In this document: piece after piece, positions 46,947 through 57,337 of the stretch | Position numbering within the stretch: the first letter of the stretch is position 1 | Layout: every line of letters begins with the position of its first letter | Assembly (NCBI GenBank): GCA_016647705.1 | Contig: CM028338.1 | Location: 13,298,240 to 13,362,239, forward strand | DNA length: 64,000 nt | Source: Eucommia ulmoides | Lineage: Eukaryota; Streptophyta; Magnoliopsida; Garryales; Eucommiaceae | Reading direction: 5' to 3' | Notes under the pieces: generated by a model | The model's input: only the letters and a program-made list of their open reading frames with translations | Told to the model about the DNA's origin: nothing | The model's database searches: none | Translations under genes and position numbers: made by a program

Positions 46947-48217
46947 ATCTCCTATTTTTTTATGATGACAATTAACTTTGATATTTTCTTCAAAATAATA
47001 ATGTAACCGTACTCCCCCTAAATCCGAGGATGGACTCTTTAACTCATTAAAGCAAAGTAATGAAGATAATCATAAGATTTTCAACAAAGAACAAATTTCA
47101 GTATATAATGAACTTCCCCTTAAGATATTCAATAGGATAATTCAAGCTCCCCTTTAAGACATTCATTAAAACATCAACTAATTCTCCCCCATTGTCATTT
47201 AAAAACAAATTAGGGAGGGGGAACCAAAAATATCACTACTCTAGGCAAATTTCATGAACTTTAATTTTCCACTAGAGATTTAGTGAGTATAAAAAACTAA
47301 TCAAAAGTATAAAAATCTTCAATATCATCTTTTTCAATTTAAGCATAACACATTATTTCCCCACTTATAAAAACTTCTTCCCCTAAATAATTGTAAACAA
47401 GCAAATTCATGCATATGAGAATAATCCTAAGGCAATCAAAATACTCTAATAATATAGCATGCAATCATATAATTTTAGTTAAGTCCACATGCCTTACTAA
47501 TGATACCAAATAATGTCTTCCTTATAGATAGAATCTAGAAACATGTAATCTTTAATGCACTAGAATATGAAGCATATCTCAAGAATAACGATGTTATCTC
47601 ATATCATTCTAGATCCCTTCATAAATATAATCTTTTAAAAATCAATAGACATGAGACGTATGAGAAGAACATATTATCATGTATATAGCAAGATGCTTAA
47701 TATCCATAAATATATTCATGTGCACAAAGTATTAACTTAAAACATTAAGTACAGATTGATGCGCTATGAATATTCAAATGATCGCATATATATAATATCA
47801 AAAATAGACTTAATACAATATGCATCAACCAAATCATTCTTTACTTTTTTAAAATCACTTCAATATAAAATATTATTTATTTTAATAAGTCAAGATGCAT
47901 AAAAAAATCAGCTTAATTCAACTCATTTGTATAAACGTAAATAGCATGAATGACAACATATTATACAAATAATCTTATTAAAATGCATATACAACAAATA
48001 ATTGGCACTATTTAGTGAGATCACAAACACTTGATTAATCTTCTAAATCACATAACATGCTTCAAAATCAAACACATGATTACTACTCAATATAAACACA
48101 TTATAAAAACATGTAAATACACTATAACTAAATGTGATTTTCATAATCACCACATAATATTTCTAAGATAACAAGTGAACACATCATTTAAAATAAGTCT
48201 TAGAAACCATTACCAAC
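46947..48217 (-). mobile_element. Copia element interior, AT-rich, non-coding
   Basis: Lies where pol would be in a complete element, but no integrase, RT or RNase H motif was found on the minus strand. Only AT-rich sequence is present. Confidence 0.55.
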
Positions 48218-49364
48218 TTACCTATTTGGTAAGTCAGAATCTTTATCTTTAACAAATTTAATAAATTTAAACCGCGAGGGATTAGGAGTACCTTTTATAT
48301 CTTTTGGGACGACTTTACTTTTTACCTCATTTGTACTCATAATTGCTTTGGGTGCATAATTCATATTGGCTTGTCTGTATCCTCTCAACTTTTGATTATT
48401 GCCACTTGATTTTTTTATATTTTCATTTTCTTTTGTCACTTGTGGTTTTCTGGTGATGTTCCATCTTGGTTTTGACAAATATTTTCTCTTTGCACATTTC
48501 GCTTGTGGTTTCTTTGTAATTTCACATTCTGTCTTTGGTGCATCTTTTCACTTTACATGCGTCGCTTGTGGATCTTTGGTGACTTCCTGTTTTAGCTTTG
48601 ATACAACTTCTTTGTTTGTTCCTTCAGGTCCACTCCCGACATTATGTAATTCTGCACAAGACATTTCAATAGTTTTTTTCGGTATCCATTTCATTTTGGA
48701 TTTGTCCTTGTTAAACATAAACTTAAGATTCCTGAATGGACATGATACTTTAAAATGCCCAATCTTATTGCAATAATAATATCTCAAATCTGATTTATCA
48801 TAGAAAGTACGATATGTAAAACATAAATAATTTTTAATAATAGAAGTATAACTATCACTAGCCTGTGATGAAGGATAAGACAATGAAATATATCCACTTT
48901 GCCTAGAAAAATAATTTTCAGAAGCTCTTGAAACAGACTAGAGGTCGAATTTTGATTTTTTTAAAAATTTTCTTAAGTAAATTGATTTTTGAATCAAGAT
49001 CTGACATTTGCTTAGAAATCATGTCAAGATTATTTTTTAAAACTCTGTTTTCATTTTTAAGAGAATCCACTTTAGAGAGCAAATTATTAATTTCAAAAAT
49101 AACGTTCGAAAACTCTTTTGAACCACAATAATCATCCAAATTCATTTTAGATTTTTAAACATTTTTTTCTCCATTTTCAAAAGAATCAATTTTTCTTTTT
49201 AAACTCAAGCTCTTTTTAGGAAAACGAATTGTGAAGGAAAGTAATTTTTTCATGACAATATGAACATTTTCATCACCACCACAAGAATCACAAGAATCAG
49301 AAATCACATTATCATATACGAATTTACCACTATCAAAAAAGGATACACAAAGAATATCATCCAT
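48218..49364 (-). pseudogene. Copia gag pseudogene
   Basis: Minus-strand pieces run 49364-49155 (MDDILCVSFFDSG), 49145-48918 (coiled-coil-like, SKVDSLKNENRVLKNNLDMI), 48883-48548 and 48478-48218. The first two share one frame, separated by a stop; a frame change precedes the last two. The third holds the CCHC knuckle as YYYCNKIGHFKVSC, in which the first Cys is replaced by Tyr. Gag of this type packages element RNA. The missing zinc ligand plus stops indicate decay. Confidence 0.7.
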
Positions 49365-49420
49365 GATATGTGCATATGACCGGTTTAGTTAGGATGTTAA
49401 GCCTAATCGAGCTAAAATCA

Positions 49421-49434
49421 ACTCTAATGCCAAT
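49421..49434 (-). other. Primer-binding site of the Copia element (tRNA-Met type)
   Basis: Minus strand 'ttggcattagagtt' directly after the LTR end resembles TTGGTATCAGAGC, complementary to initiator tRNA-Met, with a few changes. Confidence 0.65.
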
Positions 49435-51696
49435 TGTTGGCCCAGTGAGCTGCCCAAGAGGGGGGTGAATTGGGTAGTATCAAAAATTAATAGAGAAAAT
49501 ACTTCAAAAATTAAATAATTAATTTTATCCTAAATTAATTATTATCTCTTTATATAGTAGTAAAAATATATTATCAACTAGGTGCACACCAATTAACAGA
49601 ACTAAATAATGTAAAGATAGCAGCACACCAGAGATTTATACTTGATTCACCAAGTTACTCTTGGCTAATCCAATCCCCCGAGCCCCATGGAGAGTCGCAC
49701 CCACTAATGCTCAAGATCCCTTTAAAGGTAGGAACCAAACTCTCACAACGATTCTTTTACAGGCTCAGAATCAACATTTACAAAATATCATTTTCCCAAG
49801 CTAAGGAAGAACCTCTACTTTTTACAGGTTAAAGAATAACCTAATTTTATTATAGGGAGAATCACAACCTAATTATTTTTATACCTTAGGCTCAAGAATC
49901 AAAACCTCACAAAAACACTTCAACTATCATTTTCCCAAGTAAGGATGAAACCTTTACAAATCACTCGCAATTAATTCTATAAAGGAAGAATTGTCACCTC
50001 AATCACTTTACCAGAAGAGATTAAAACCAAGCTACATATTATTAGATACTCCTAATAGTACCTAATCCGCACACAACTCATCAATTACATGAAATTGGTA
50101 AGTTCTTCCCACTCGGAGTGTCTACCGCCTCAAATAAATTTAAACTCGATTAATGTCCGGATAATTATTAGTGATAGAATTAAATGAGGAAATAAAAATC
50201 TAATTATAAAAATAATACAGGTAGCACAAAATTGAGCAGGTAATCAGATTATCAAACAAATTGTTTTTAAAAAAAATTTATGCCTTTAAAGTTAAAAAAC
50301 GACTTCATCAAGATTTTATCAATCAAACAAATATAGAAAAATAAATATGTAGTAAAAATTAATAACTTGGAAAGATCTCACTCAGATAACACCGAAAAAT
50401 TATAGATTGGAATGCTAGACAGCTCAACTCGGTGACTCTTATACAATCAGCGCTTTAACTCAAGATCTCCTCAATAATTGATTTCACAATTTGATCTCTC
50501 AAAATAATATCAGAATGATTACTCTTATAAAAGATTATGAATTGAATAGTTCTTGATATAATCACTTTTTTATGTGAAATCCGCAGGTCTATATATAGGA
50601 AATTGAAACAAGCCCTTCAACGGTTAGTTTTTAAATAATAAGTATCTAAAAAACACTTATAAACCCCATATATCATTATCTTTTATTTTTGGTATATTTG
50701 ACTTAATTATAGCTTTCAAAACATTCAAATTAGTCCCTCAAATATTTCTCAAACTCAAATCAACAGGATATAAAGAACTATATGAACCAATTTGAGAAAT
50801 AACCAAAATATATGGACCATATCTATAGGGATGAAAAAATATCAATGATATATATTTAATACTATCATATCCCTAAAATTTCTCTCACATCTCAACTATA
50901 AACGGCTAGTAACGGCTACTGTTTGATTAGAATCCTCGAAATCTTTTAAACTTGAAACACACTCATCAGTCGACCGACCAATGCCCATAAGTCGACCGCT
51001 CGATTCAGGTTGTTGCCTAAGCCAAACTTTTCTCGCTCATCAGTCGACCGCCCATACTTCATCTGTCGACCAAACGATTTAGGATGTTTCACAAGTCGAC
51101 CTATCTGTCGACTTAGAGATCTAGAGAGTTCCTCTTTTGGCCATAGGTCGACCTACCTATCGACCGAACAATTCATAGAGTTTACCTTATAACTATAGGT
51201 CGACTTACCTGTTAACCGACCACTTCTGGAACACATCTCCTTAATTCGTTTTTATTCAATTTCTTCAACGTTTTCACCCCTTTAACCAATTTCATTTCTT
51301 GGTTAGCTCCACTAACTTCTTAAATTCAATTTTAATCAATTATCTTTATTTTTTTTCAATTACACATAGGAGCAAATAATTTTACTAATTAGGATCCTAT
51401 AAAACACACACATAATTATAAAATCATTTTTGTGTCGTGTGTGATCCTAATCGGGATACATTAAGAGTAAAAATAGATTAGAGTTGTTTTCACCTAGATT
51501 CTTTAGAATCTCCAATCTCTTAGTATCTATCTCTGCATCCTTCACAATTTCTTCAAGATGTTATCGTCTGTTCTGCATCTTTTACAATTACTTCATGATA
51601 TTATCTGGAACTCTTTAAACTGAAATACTCCATAAACACATTAGTTCCACAAAAAATATCAACATTTAATTGTTCATCAAAATCTTAGGATCAACA
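49435..51696 (-). mobile_element. 5' LTR of the Copia element
   Basis: A complete LTR of 2.26 kb from TGTTGATCC (51696) to CCAACA (49435), minus strand. A GTCGACC-type word recurs about eight times between 50968 and 51215, with a matching but decayed cluster at 46206-46460 in the other LTR. Confidence 0.85.
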
Positions 51697-52788
51697 ACTT
51701 GGTTTATTGTCTTTGGCCAGACACAAAAAAGGGCTCGTCAAAGAGTGGCTTCCACCTGTAGTATGTGTCATACAACACCACATACGGGTATTGATTCATA
51801 ACGACCTCAAGACTGGAGAGATTTGGCATTATTTGACTCATACTTTCAACAAGACTCCGGCTCATATGGTTGGTAGGCATGAAAAAGCGGTGCTAAAGGC
51901 GGCAAAGGACAAGTGAGCTACATAGGATCCTCATAAATGTGATCGTCTTGGATCGGTGGTGGCAACACTTGGTGGATCTCAAATAGTAGATAATCACAAG
52001 TGTTATCTTGTGATTTTGCATCGTCTTCGAACTGATCTAAGTTTCTCCCACTTGTTTCCGATTCCTCGTGGTGGCTTTTAATGCATATTACGTTTGTATC
52101 TCTTTGTGTCTCCACTTCTGACTCGGCCTTAATAAAGCAGATTAGCTGACTGATTTGCATTTGAAGAGATGTTATGGTAGCATCAATTTCTACGTAGGTC
52201 GTCTCAATATTGTCAAGACGGTCCTTATACTTGTTGAGCCGGTCATTCGTTTCCCTCCAAAAAGCTTGAGTCTCTCCCATAAATTCAGCTAACATTTTCT
52301 CCAGGGTGGAAGAAGACTCATCTTGTTGGTCAGGGATGTCAATCTATGGTGCTAAAATGGTAGAACTATCCTCCAAGCTTTGGTAGCTTGTTAAATAATT
52401 CCAACAATGAAAATCATGCTTCGCTATGTCTTCCAGTACCCGATAGGCTTCGTCCACGATTAGTTGGTCAAAAGAGGTGGTACCGTTTTCTCCTTCCACC
52501 TATATTCTGGTTGTGGCTAATAACCAGTCGAGAAAGTTTAGTAGTTGACACTCCCTCGGGAAACGATGGTTTGGGAACCGGAACAACAATTCCTTGTATT
52601 GATCCCAAGCACAATAAAACAACTTGGAATCTCGTTGAAAGAAATGCAATAGCACTTATTGATCTAACAACTTTAATACCTTGCAAGACAAAGAAAACTG
52701 CAAAGAAAAAATTATAAACACAATAAATGCCTAAATTAAAATCAAGTTATTTACTCACAATATCAATAACGATCTAGAAGCCAATCCT
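51697..52788 (-). pseudogene. Interior of the CTAAT-flanked element, 5' part, with gag-like remnant
   Basis: The frame at 52295-51918 (minus) encodes MLAEFMGETQAFWRETNDRL, a helical segment, then TSLQMQISQLICFIKAESEV. This resembles the C-terminal part of Athila-type gag, where a line of helices precedes a QxxQL motif. No RT, protease or integrase is present. The frame has an ATG at 52295 but is short for a gag, so I regard it as a fragment. The rest of the stretch is non-coding. Confidence 0.45.
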
Positions 52789-52808
52789 CGGCAACGGCGA
52801 CAAAAACT
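52789..52808 (-). other. Primer-binding site of the CTAAT-flanked element (tRNA-Asp type)
   Basis: The plus strand reads 'ctcggcaacggcgacaaaaa'. Its complement TCGCCGTTGCCGAG is close to the tRNA-Asp primer site TGGCGCCGTTGCCGGGG, and it sits directly beside the LTR. Confidence 0.75.
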
Positions 52809-53819
52809 TGGTAGCACGTAAATTATGTCGCTACTTTCACCGCAAGTATACGGGTCAAGTTTTAGTATAATGGGAAGAGTAAGGGTTGTCGTATCCATGG
52901 GGATTGGATTAAATTGTTTCCAAGTACCATAATTGTCATAACTTAACTTTATTTAGGCAATAAAAAAATAGATTTTTGTTTATAAATATAAATATAAATC
53001 TAATTAACTAATTAAACTAATTATACTATAATACTAATATGAGACATTTAGGGGAATGAATTATCTAGGGATTAACTTCATTTACTTAAATATGTTTGAT
53101 TTCGTGTAATTTACATTAACGATATTTGACCTATTCGACAATCTCGGTATCGTAAACTCACTCACTACCTCTTTCGAGTGTAAAGTGAATAAATACGTGA
53201 TTTCGCGTCAACATCGAAGTTCCCTTTGAGAGTCTATATGACACTTAGTCACATAAGTCTCGCCCCAACGTCATGGATTGCGTACTTTCTAAAGCCCTCT
53301 TGGGTTATTAGATCGTCACGTTGTGTTTAAACTTTAGTCCGAATCTGGGGATATCTCTCCCAAGTGTCAAACCCCGATTTATCAGTATATGATAACAAGC
53401 ATATAAAGGAAATTAAAGAACGGTAAATACAATCGAATAGCAAAGAACAACTGTTAACGAAACACAATTCAAACAAACAACATTTTCATAAACTATATTA
53501 ATCCCATAGATAATCCATGTTTAGTTAATGGTCATAATCATATATACAATAACAAACAAGCTAAACATGCTCAAACAAACTACCATAGTTAACAAATAAA
53601 GAGAGAAACGAAAGAGACTAGCCGTTATCCTAAGATTTGCAGCTAGAATCGCTCTAAGATCGTTCCCTCTTCTTGGAAATGTGATATTCTCCTTTTGTTG
53701 TGTTGAGAACACCAAAACCTCCCCTTAAAATGCCTCTAACTGGTCTCTGTTCGAAAATGGAAGAAGATAATCAAATATAGGAACAAAAATATCTATCTAT
53801 CTATCTATCTATCTATCTG

Positions 53820-53860
<41 letters not shown>

Positions 53861-54272
53861 ATATAAAACACTTTACAAGTGAAGGGCTCACCGGTGCAGC
53901 GGTGGGCATATCGGTAGGCTTTCTGGCGGGTGATCGCTGTAGCGATGGTCAAGCAAAACTCTTTGTATTTTGACCGCTCCAGCAGTGGTTTCACCGCTGC
54001 AGTAGTGGAGCTTTCAGAAACTCTCTGTATTTTGACCGTTGCAACGGTAGATGCAGACTCTGAATTTGGCATTTTTACTAATTTGTTCTTCATTTTTCCA
54101 TCGTTGTTTCACCGATTAGATTGATTTTCAACCATTTTAGCATATTTTCGTCCCAAACACCTGATTTATACAAAAATAAATAAAAACTAATTAAAAAAAA
54201 TTAAAACACTATAAAAATACTCAAAAACTACCAAATTCAATTTGAAAATAAATGGATAAATTTCACCTATCA
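52809..54272 (-). mobile_element. 5' LTR of the CTAAT-flanked element
   Basis: Aligns with 41947-43354. It is longer mainly because of a CTAT microsatellite. GC-rich palindrome-like words lie at 53889-54050. Confidence 0.85.
53790..53862. repeat. CTAT tetranucleotide microsatellite
   Basis: About seventeen ATCT/CTAT units with one CTGT interruption, seen directly. The sister LTR has a TA repeat at this position. Confidence 0.95.
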
Positions 54273-54277
54273 CTAAT

Positions 54278-54351
54278 CCATTCCTTATCTATAAATAGCA
54301 GGGCATACAAATGCCCAAAGGTAGACGATTTTTGCCCCTTCTTCTCGGCAA
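54278..54351 (+). mobile_element. 3' LTR of the Tat element, second part (truncated)
   Basis: 'ccattccttatctataaata' and 'agggcatacaaatgccc' continue the LTR exactly where it was split at 41946 (compare 24190-24260). Similarity ends at 'cttctcggcaatt'. The last 0.36 kb of the LTR is absent. Confidence 0.8.
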
Positions 54352-55298
54352 TTGAGAGAAATAAATATTTTATAAAAAAAAAAAATCATTGTTTCGTTTC
54401 CGGCGTTGAAATCCTACGCTCCCGAATGAGGTGTTGAAATCACGAGCTTCCGAGCAAGATGTTGAAATCCCGTCGCGTTCCCAAGTAAGGTAAGTAATTT
54501 TATTTTAGTTATTTTATTTTATGCATTTGTTATATTTTTTTGAATGTTTAATTTATTGTTGTTGATGTTGCCGAAAAATATCTGGCATGTGTAACAGCTC
54601 CGTATGTGCTAGAAATCTTTTCACCTTTCTTCTGTAACCTGCAAAACCGTAAGTTCTAATGGGAGACACTGGTGTGATGTCGGCCAAAGAATCTCCGGTG
54701 TGAGAATAAGTTAATCTGGTATATGGAGAAATTAATACGCAGATTCAATCATCCATTGTTACCAGTAATATCTACCATTTATATAGGCTCAGAGATATGC
54801 TGCAGTTACTTTGGAGAGGTCGCTAATCCCATGATATGCTCCTAACGGCTTGGAAGATGACCAATATCTCCATGATTTCAAGAGAGATCTCTGTAATGGT
54901 CCCCATTAAATATGGGCCATTACAGCCAATTTGGCTCATCTCTTCAAGTGTAGAGAAAACGTTCATGTTAAACTAACGTATTTGTTCCTTGGCCTTGGAC
55001 ACTATGGGTTTAAGTATATCCAAATATTGGCCTCCTTACGAGGCCGTGAGTCTTGCTCAAAATATCGTCGATGTTACCACCTAAGTGTGCCTGTTATACT
55101 TCGGCCCAAATAACCAATTGGGTTTATCTATTCCGGATCAAGTTTCACACTTGATCTGACCCCTTTAAGGCTAAATGCCTATGACAGTTATGAATAAGTG
55201 TTTTCCTATATCAGTTGTTATTTATGTTATGCGTGATTAGTTTATATTTGTCTAGTTTATATTTGTTTTAGTTTAAAATAAAAAAATGTTATTGTTAT
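54352..55298. other. Transposon-like non-coding DNA, no gene recognised
   Basis: Three nearby repeats of 'gttgaaatc' with 'tcccga' or 'ttccga' occur at 54406-54475. The later part ('catttatatagg', 'gccgtgagtcttgctc', 'ttatacttcggcccaaat') has the feel of a gypsy LTR, but I found no partner copy in the window. No credible open frame. Confidence 0.45.
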
Positions 55299-56379
55299 TG
55301 ATGAGTATAAAAATGGTCACTCCTACGCAATCAAACGAAGACCGTCACGTGTCCACAACTCCCCACAAAAGTCAAGATTTGTCGAAGACTAAGTGTAAAG
55401 ATTGCACCGAGAAGATGAACATCTCCAACTATGCCCGCCATCTTGAAGGCCTCGACACTCTCCAGAAACAGAAGACAAGCTACATTTAGAACGGGAAACC
55501 CTTCCCCATCTCGGAATTCTCCACTGTAGCCTCGCTTATCTCGGTAACCAGCTTCGTAAAGCTCCTTAGGTAGAGCCCTTCTTTTCGCCTCCGGTTATCC
55601 GAGAAGGGCAGGGTAAAAAGCTCTGCGCAACTCTTTTTTCCGTCTCCGAAAATTCAGGAAGGGACAAGAATCGAACTCCTCATATCGGCTACAACAAGAA
55701 AGTGTCTTTCTAATTATTGGCCGACTCATTTCCCCATCCTTAAATTACCTCCACAAATATCCCAAAATATCTCCACAAATATCCCAAAATATCTACAAAA
55801 TTCTCAAAGGCTCACTTTCCTAACGAAAAACATATATCTAGAATATCTCCTCCTATGGCCAGCCCAAGGGCCTCTTGGCACCTTCTTATTGGCTATCTTC
55901 AAGTCGGAATATTGATGTGATGTGAAGGACACTAATCCATGCTTAAGCCCCTAAACTAATCTCTTTCTTGCCTATATAGGAGGGCATACAATTACCCAAA
56001 GGTAAATGATTTTTACCTACTCTTCTCGGTAAATTCTTTAAAAACTTTTTCCCCCATATGTTGATTCTCACACCGGAGGGGACACACCGGGATTATCCCT
56101 GCAAGTCCTTTGTGCAGGTTTCCAGGTACTCCCCATCTCGGAACAGCCCTATTCCAAGCTGTGATTCACTTTTCCAAGGATCATAAGGTGTTTCGAACCA
56201 CCCCTTCTCAGCCCAGAAGACTTTGGGCCCCTCTCAATACGGGCCTTCCCCTTCTCGGCCAGGATCTCCTTCACTTATTAGAAGCTCCACGAATTGCAGA
56301 TCTCCATTCTGGACCCCTCCAACCTATCCAAGGCTGATCGAACCATACCATTATAGTCTACCAAAATTTGACATCAACA
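55299..56379 (+). mobile_element. Solo LTR of the Tat family with perfect TSD
   Basis: Full-length (1081 bp) match to the Tat 5' LTR at 23540-24609, from TGATGAGTATAAAAATGG to 'tttgacatcaaca'. It is flanked by GTTAT on both sides (55294-55298 and 56380-56384), with no primer site or interior. This is the product of recombination between the two LTRs of a former insertion. The TATA box 'cctatatagg' lies at about 55972. Confidence 0.9.
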
Positions 56380-56384
56380 GTTAT

Positions 56385-56689
56385 GTTTATAAAAATGAGG
56401 AAAAATAAATTGTTATTATGTTAAAGTTTTCGATTTGGGAAAGATCTTTTTGCTATGTAATGTTGTTGAAATTTATATAAGTTTTTTTTAGATGTTTAAA
56501 AAAAAAAACCACAATAATAAAGTTGTGTATTTTATTTTAAAAAATAAAAAAAAAAAAAAAAAAAGCGTTAAAAAAAAAAACAGAAAATGGTAAAAAATAA
56601 TAAAAAACAATCTTGGAGAAGATTACCAAAATAAAACAAAACATTTGGATATAAATTCTAATTAGATTTAATTGGATAAGATACCATTT
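56385..56689. other. AT-rich DNA, no gene seen
   Basis: A-rich runs (around 56500-56590) and no open frame or transposon end. It continues the sequence that was present before the solo LTR inserted. Confidence 0.5.
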
Positions 56690-57022
56690 TTTTACGGGCG
56701 TCTTGGGGTGCCTAACATCTTCCCCGAGCGTAACTGACCCCCAAGCCCTTAAAAATGAATCTTTGGTTGGACCATGCTTTTCAGAGTAAAAATTTTACTT
56801 AAGCCATTTTTCAAATCATTTTTTTCAAAAATCTGATGACCTAGCACATCATTTAAAACTCAATGGTAGATGTCGACTTATTTTTTCTAAAATTGGCTTA
56901 AGTACTTTTTACGAGAAAATCGGCGCTTTAAAAAATTCCCTCTTTCATTTTTTCCCCCCCCAAAAAAAATGCCTTCGTATTTATTTATTTTATTTCTCTT
57001 TTGAAAAATTGGGTGTGCGTCA
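56690..57022 (+). mobile_element. LTR fragment of the 12592-19889 family, plus orientation
   Basis: The reverse complement shows the 'gatgtgctaggtcatc' and 'gggggtcagttacgctcgggg' blocks seen at 12800-12960 and 17140-17260. The right edge 'gtgtgcgtca' near 57020 matches the LTR end of repeats A and B. It is only about 0.33 kb of a LTR of about 2.96 kb. Confidence 0.65.
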
Positions 57023-57337
57023 CTATTCCTAGCATGAAAATTGCAAATTGAATGAGAAAATGATCAAATACAGAGAAGTTGAAAGTAAAAAGGCATAATC
57101 AAAGGCATTAGATCTTCCTATTCAAGCAATAATCAAGATACTCAAAATATTTTGAGCATTCACCAAACAAAAGGTATATCATTTGACCTTACAGATCCAT
57201 TAATATATGACCAACAATTTGGAGGCCATGATTCAAAGACAAATCTATCAGTTAGAATCCTCATTAGCTATTTGACGAATATGACCTTGGATTTTCCAAT
57301 TGGCTTGCAATTAAGAATTGAAATAATATGGTGAATT
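57023..57337. other. Short intergenic stretch, no gene seen
   Basis: No recognisable features between the LTR fragment and the chromovirus LTR. Confidence 0.5.

Larger units (their letters stand above)
44722..51696 (-). mobile_element. Copia-type retrotransposon lacking pol, nested in the CTAAT-flanked element
   Basis: LTRs at about 44722-46946 and 49435-51696 are direct repeats. Read on the minus strand they start TGTTGATCCTAAGATTTTG and end GGGCCAACA. A tRNA-Met-type primer site follows the 5' LTR (49421-49434), and a purine tract (aaaaaaataggaga) precedes the 3' LTR. The interior is only 2.5 kb and holds gag remnants but no protease, integrase or RT. It therefore could move only with help. 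The outer ~65 bp of the 3' LTR (plus-strand left edge) are missing, so its target duplication cannot be checked. Confidence 0.85.
41947..54272 (-). mobile_element. Non-autonomous LTR retrotransposon in the Tat 3' LTR, itself carrying a Copia element
   Basis: LTRs at 41947-43354 and 52809-54272 are direct repeats ending TG...CA on the plus strand. A perfect 5-bp target duplication, CTAAT, lies at 41942-41946 and 54273-54277. The tRNA-Asp-type primer site beside 52809 and the purine tract beside 43354 show minus orientation. Without the inner Copia element it is about 5.35 kb, with an interior of about 2.5 kb that encodes only a gag-like remnant. LTR and interior resemble the 31518-38207 element, so both belong to one non-autonomous family. 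Confidence 0.88.
23540..54351 (+). mobile_element. Ty3/gypsy Tat-lineage retrotransposon, decayed, with nested insertions
   Basis: The order is 5' LTR (23540-24609), primer-binding site, gag, protease, RT, RNase H, a second (archaeal-type) RNase H, integrase, an antisense extra ORF, polypurine tract and 3' LTR. The second RNase H and the antisense ORF between integrase and 3' LTR are marks of the Tat lineage. Two other retrotransposons sit inside it (31518-38207 and 41947-54272). The 3' LTR continues after the second insertion at 54278 and stops near 54351, about 0.36 kb short of full length. Many stops and frame changes make it inactive. Confidence 0.85.

Noticed and set aside
23535..54360. 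'atatt' flanking both ends of the Tat element as a target duplication
   Set aside because: The 3' LTR is truncated, so the nearby 'aatatttt' on the right cannot be a true flank; AT-rich chance match.
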